DNA from: Bacteroidales bacterium
GTDB taxonomy: Bacteria; Bacteroidota; Bacteroidia; Bacteroidales; UBA7960
DNA: 5,495 bases
Assembly (NCBI GenBank): GCA_007128045.1
Contig: SKYG01000386.1
Coordinates: forward strand, 1 to 5,495
Direction of reading: 5' to 3'
Below are positions 5,130 through 5,495 of the stretch, piece by piece; positions within the stretch are counted from its first letter, which is position 1, and the number at the start of each line of letters is the position of its first letter. The position numbers and the translations under genes are program-made. The notes below the pieces were generated by a model. That model was given only the letters and a program-made list of their open reading frames with translations. It ran no database searches and was not told the origin of the DNA.

Positions 5130-5495
5130 ATGCTTTACAAACGACGGGAGTTTCTACAAACCACGGGTCTGGCGGTCGGGGCGCTGGCCTTTGGCTGTGT
5201 GTCTTCTGTGAGTGCCCGGCGAAAGCCGAACATCTTGTTTGTCTTTGTCGATCAGCTGCGCTCCATGGATCTGGGTTGTTACGGCTCCGATCAGGTAAAA
5301 ACCCCCCATATTGACCGGCTGGCCAGCGAAGGCGTTTTGTTTAGAAATGCGATCAGCACGGCTCCTGTATCGGGTCCCTTTAGGGGGATGCTGATGACCG
5401 GCAACTTTCCGTTAAAAAACGGGATGGTGTTTACCGATCATTTCTTACGCAATCCTGCCCCATACTTTGCCGAGGTATGCAAGGCACAGGGCTAC
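5130..5495 (+). CDS. Ser-type family S1 sulfatase, N-terminal part (runs off window)
   Basis: The first 122 residues of a sulfatase are present and the frame stays open to the last base. KPNILFVFVDQLRSMDLGCYG (32 onward, with D41 and Q42 as metal-site residues) and TPHIDRLASEGVLFRNA match the S1 N-terminal fold. The catalytic motif reads APVSGPFRGMLMTG: Ser81 stands where Cys is usual (compare PVCSPFRxMLMTG) and R85 is kept, so this fits the SxPxR serine-type motif, in which serine is oxidised to formylglycine by anaerobic maturases (anSME). The codon TCG (5370-5372) differs from both Cys codons at two bases, so a single sequencing error is unlikely. The N-terminus has KRREFLQ (R5, R6) and a hydrophobic run ending AFGC (C23), a Tat signal that may also be a lipoprotein signal. 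ATG 5130 is preceded directly by an in-frame TAA, which fixes the start. The substrate is unknown and the rest of the enzyme is not visible. Confidence 0.92.
   Translation, partial: MLYKRREFLQTTGLAVGALAFGCVSSVSARRKPNILFVFVDQLRSMDLGCYGSDQVKTPHIDRLASEGVLFRNAISTAPVSGPFRGMLMTGNFPLKNGMVFTDHFLRNPAPYFAEVCKAQGY

Noticed and set aside
5130..5495. The second sulfatase as a pseudogene because the Cys is missing
   Set aside because: The frame is intact, SxPxR is a recognised formylglycine motif, R85 is conserved and the Ser codon is two changes away from Cys. The missing 3' part still leaves some doubt.

Overview
The window looks like part of a glycan-degradation locus from a member of the Bacteroidota. 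The upstream gene ends in a type IX secretion (T9SS) sorting domain, which is essentially confined to that phylum. The start codons lack strong Shine-Dalgarno sequences, also typical of the phylum, and several exported sulfatase and sugar-type enzymes sit in a row on the plus strand. I cannot place the genus.

Layout: (1) positions 1-717 hold the 3' end of a T9SS cargo protein with a probable carbohydrate-binding-type beta-sandwich and an Ig-like linker. (2) Positions 718-1090 are a noncoding patchwork of short tandem and dispersed repeats: a 7-bp GGTCRAA repeat, an 8-bp TTCAGAC-type repeat, a TTCTTTGCG-type repeat, and three related copies of a longer module. (3) Positions 1091-2065 encode a secreted amidohydrolase resembling the sugar-lactonase group (COG3618). 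(4) Positions 2139-3116 encode a twin-arginine (Tat) signal aldo/keto reductase with an intact catalytic tetrad. (5) Positions 3117-3459 are a 343-base intergenic region, probably regulatory. (6) Positions 3460-4968 encode a complete Cys-type sulfatase with a lipoprotein-like signal. (7) Positions 4969-5129 carry a third array of the same 7-bp repeat. (8) Positions 5130-5495 are the 5' end of a second sulfatase, cut by the window edge, with a Tat signal and serine in place of the usual catalytic cysteine.

How the genes may work together (inference): two sulfatases of different substrate specificity would desulfate a sulfated polysaccharide or its oligosaccharides. The oxidoreductase and lactonase-like hydrolase may act on released sugars or their oxidised products. 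The T9SS protein may be a surface glycan-active enzyme of the same or a neighbouring locus. The five genes appear to use at least four export signals (T9SS, Sec, Tat, lipoprotein).

The points most worth a second look are the Ser-type sulfatase beside a Cys-type one, the GGTCRAA repeat family and its duplicated module, the C9 tract just before the metal-binding HxH motif of the amidohydrolase, and the GSNW variant where GSDW is more usual in that family. I saw no clear evidence of a wholly new system.
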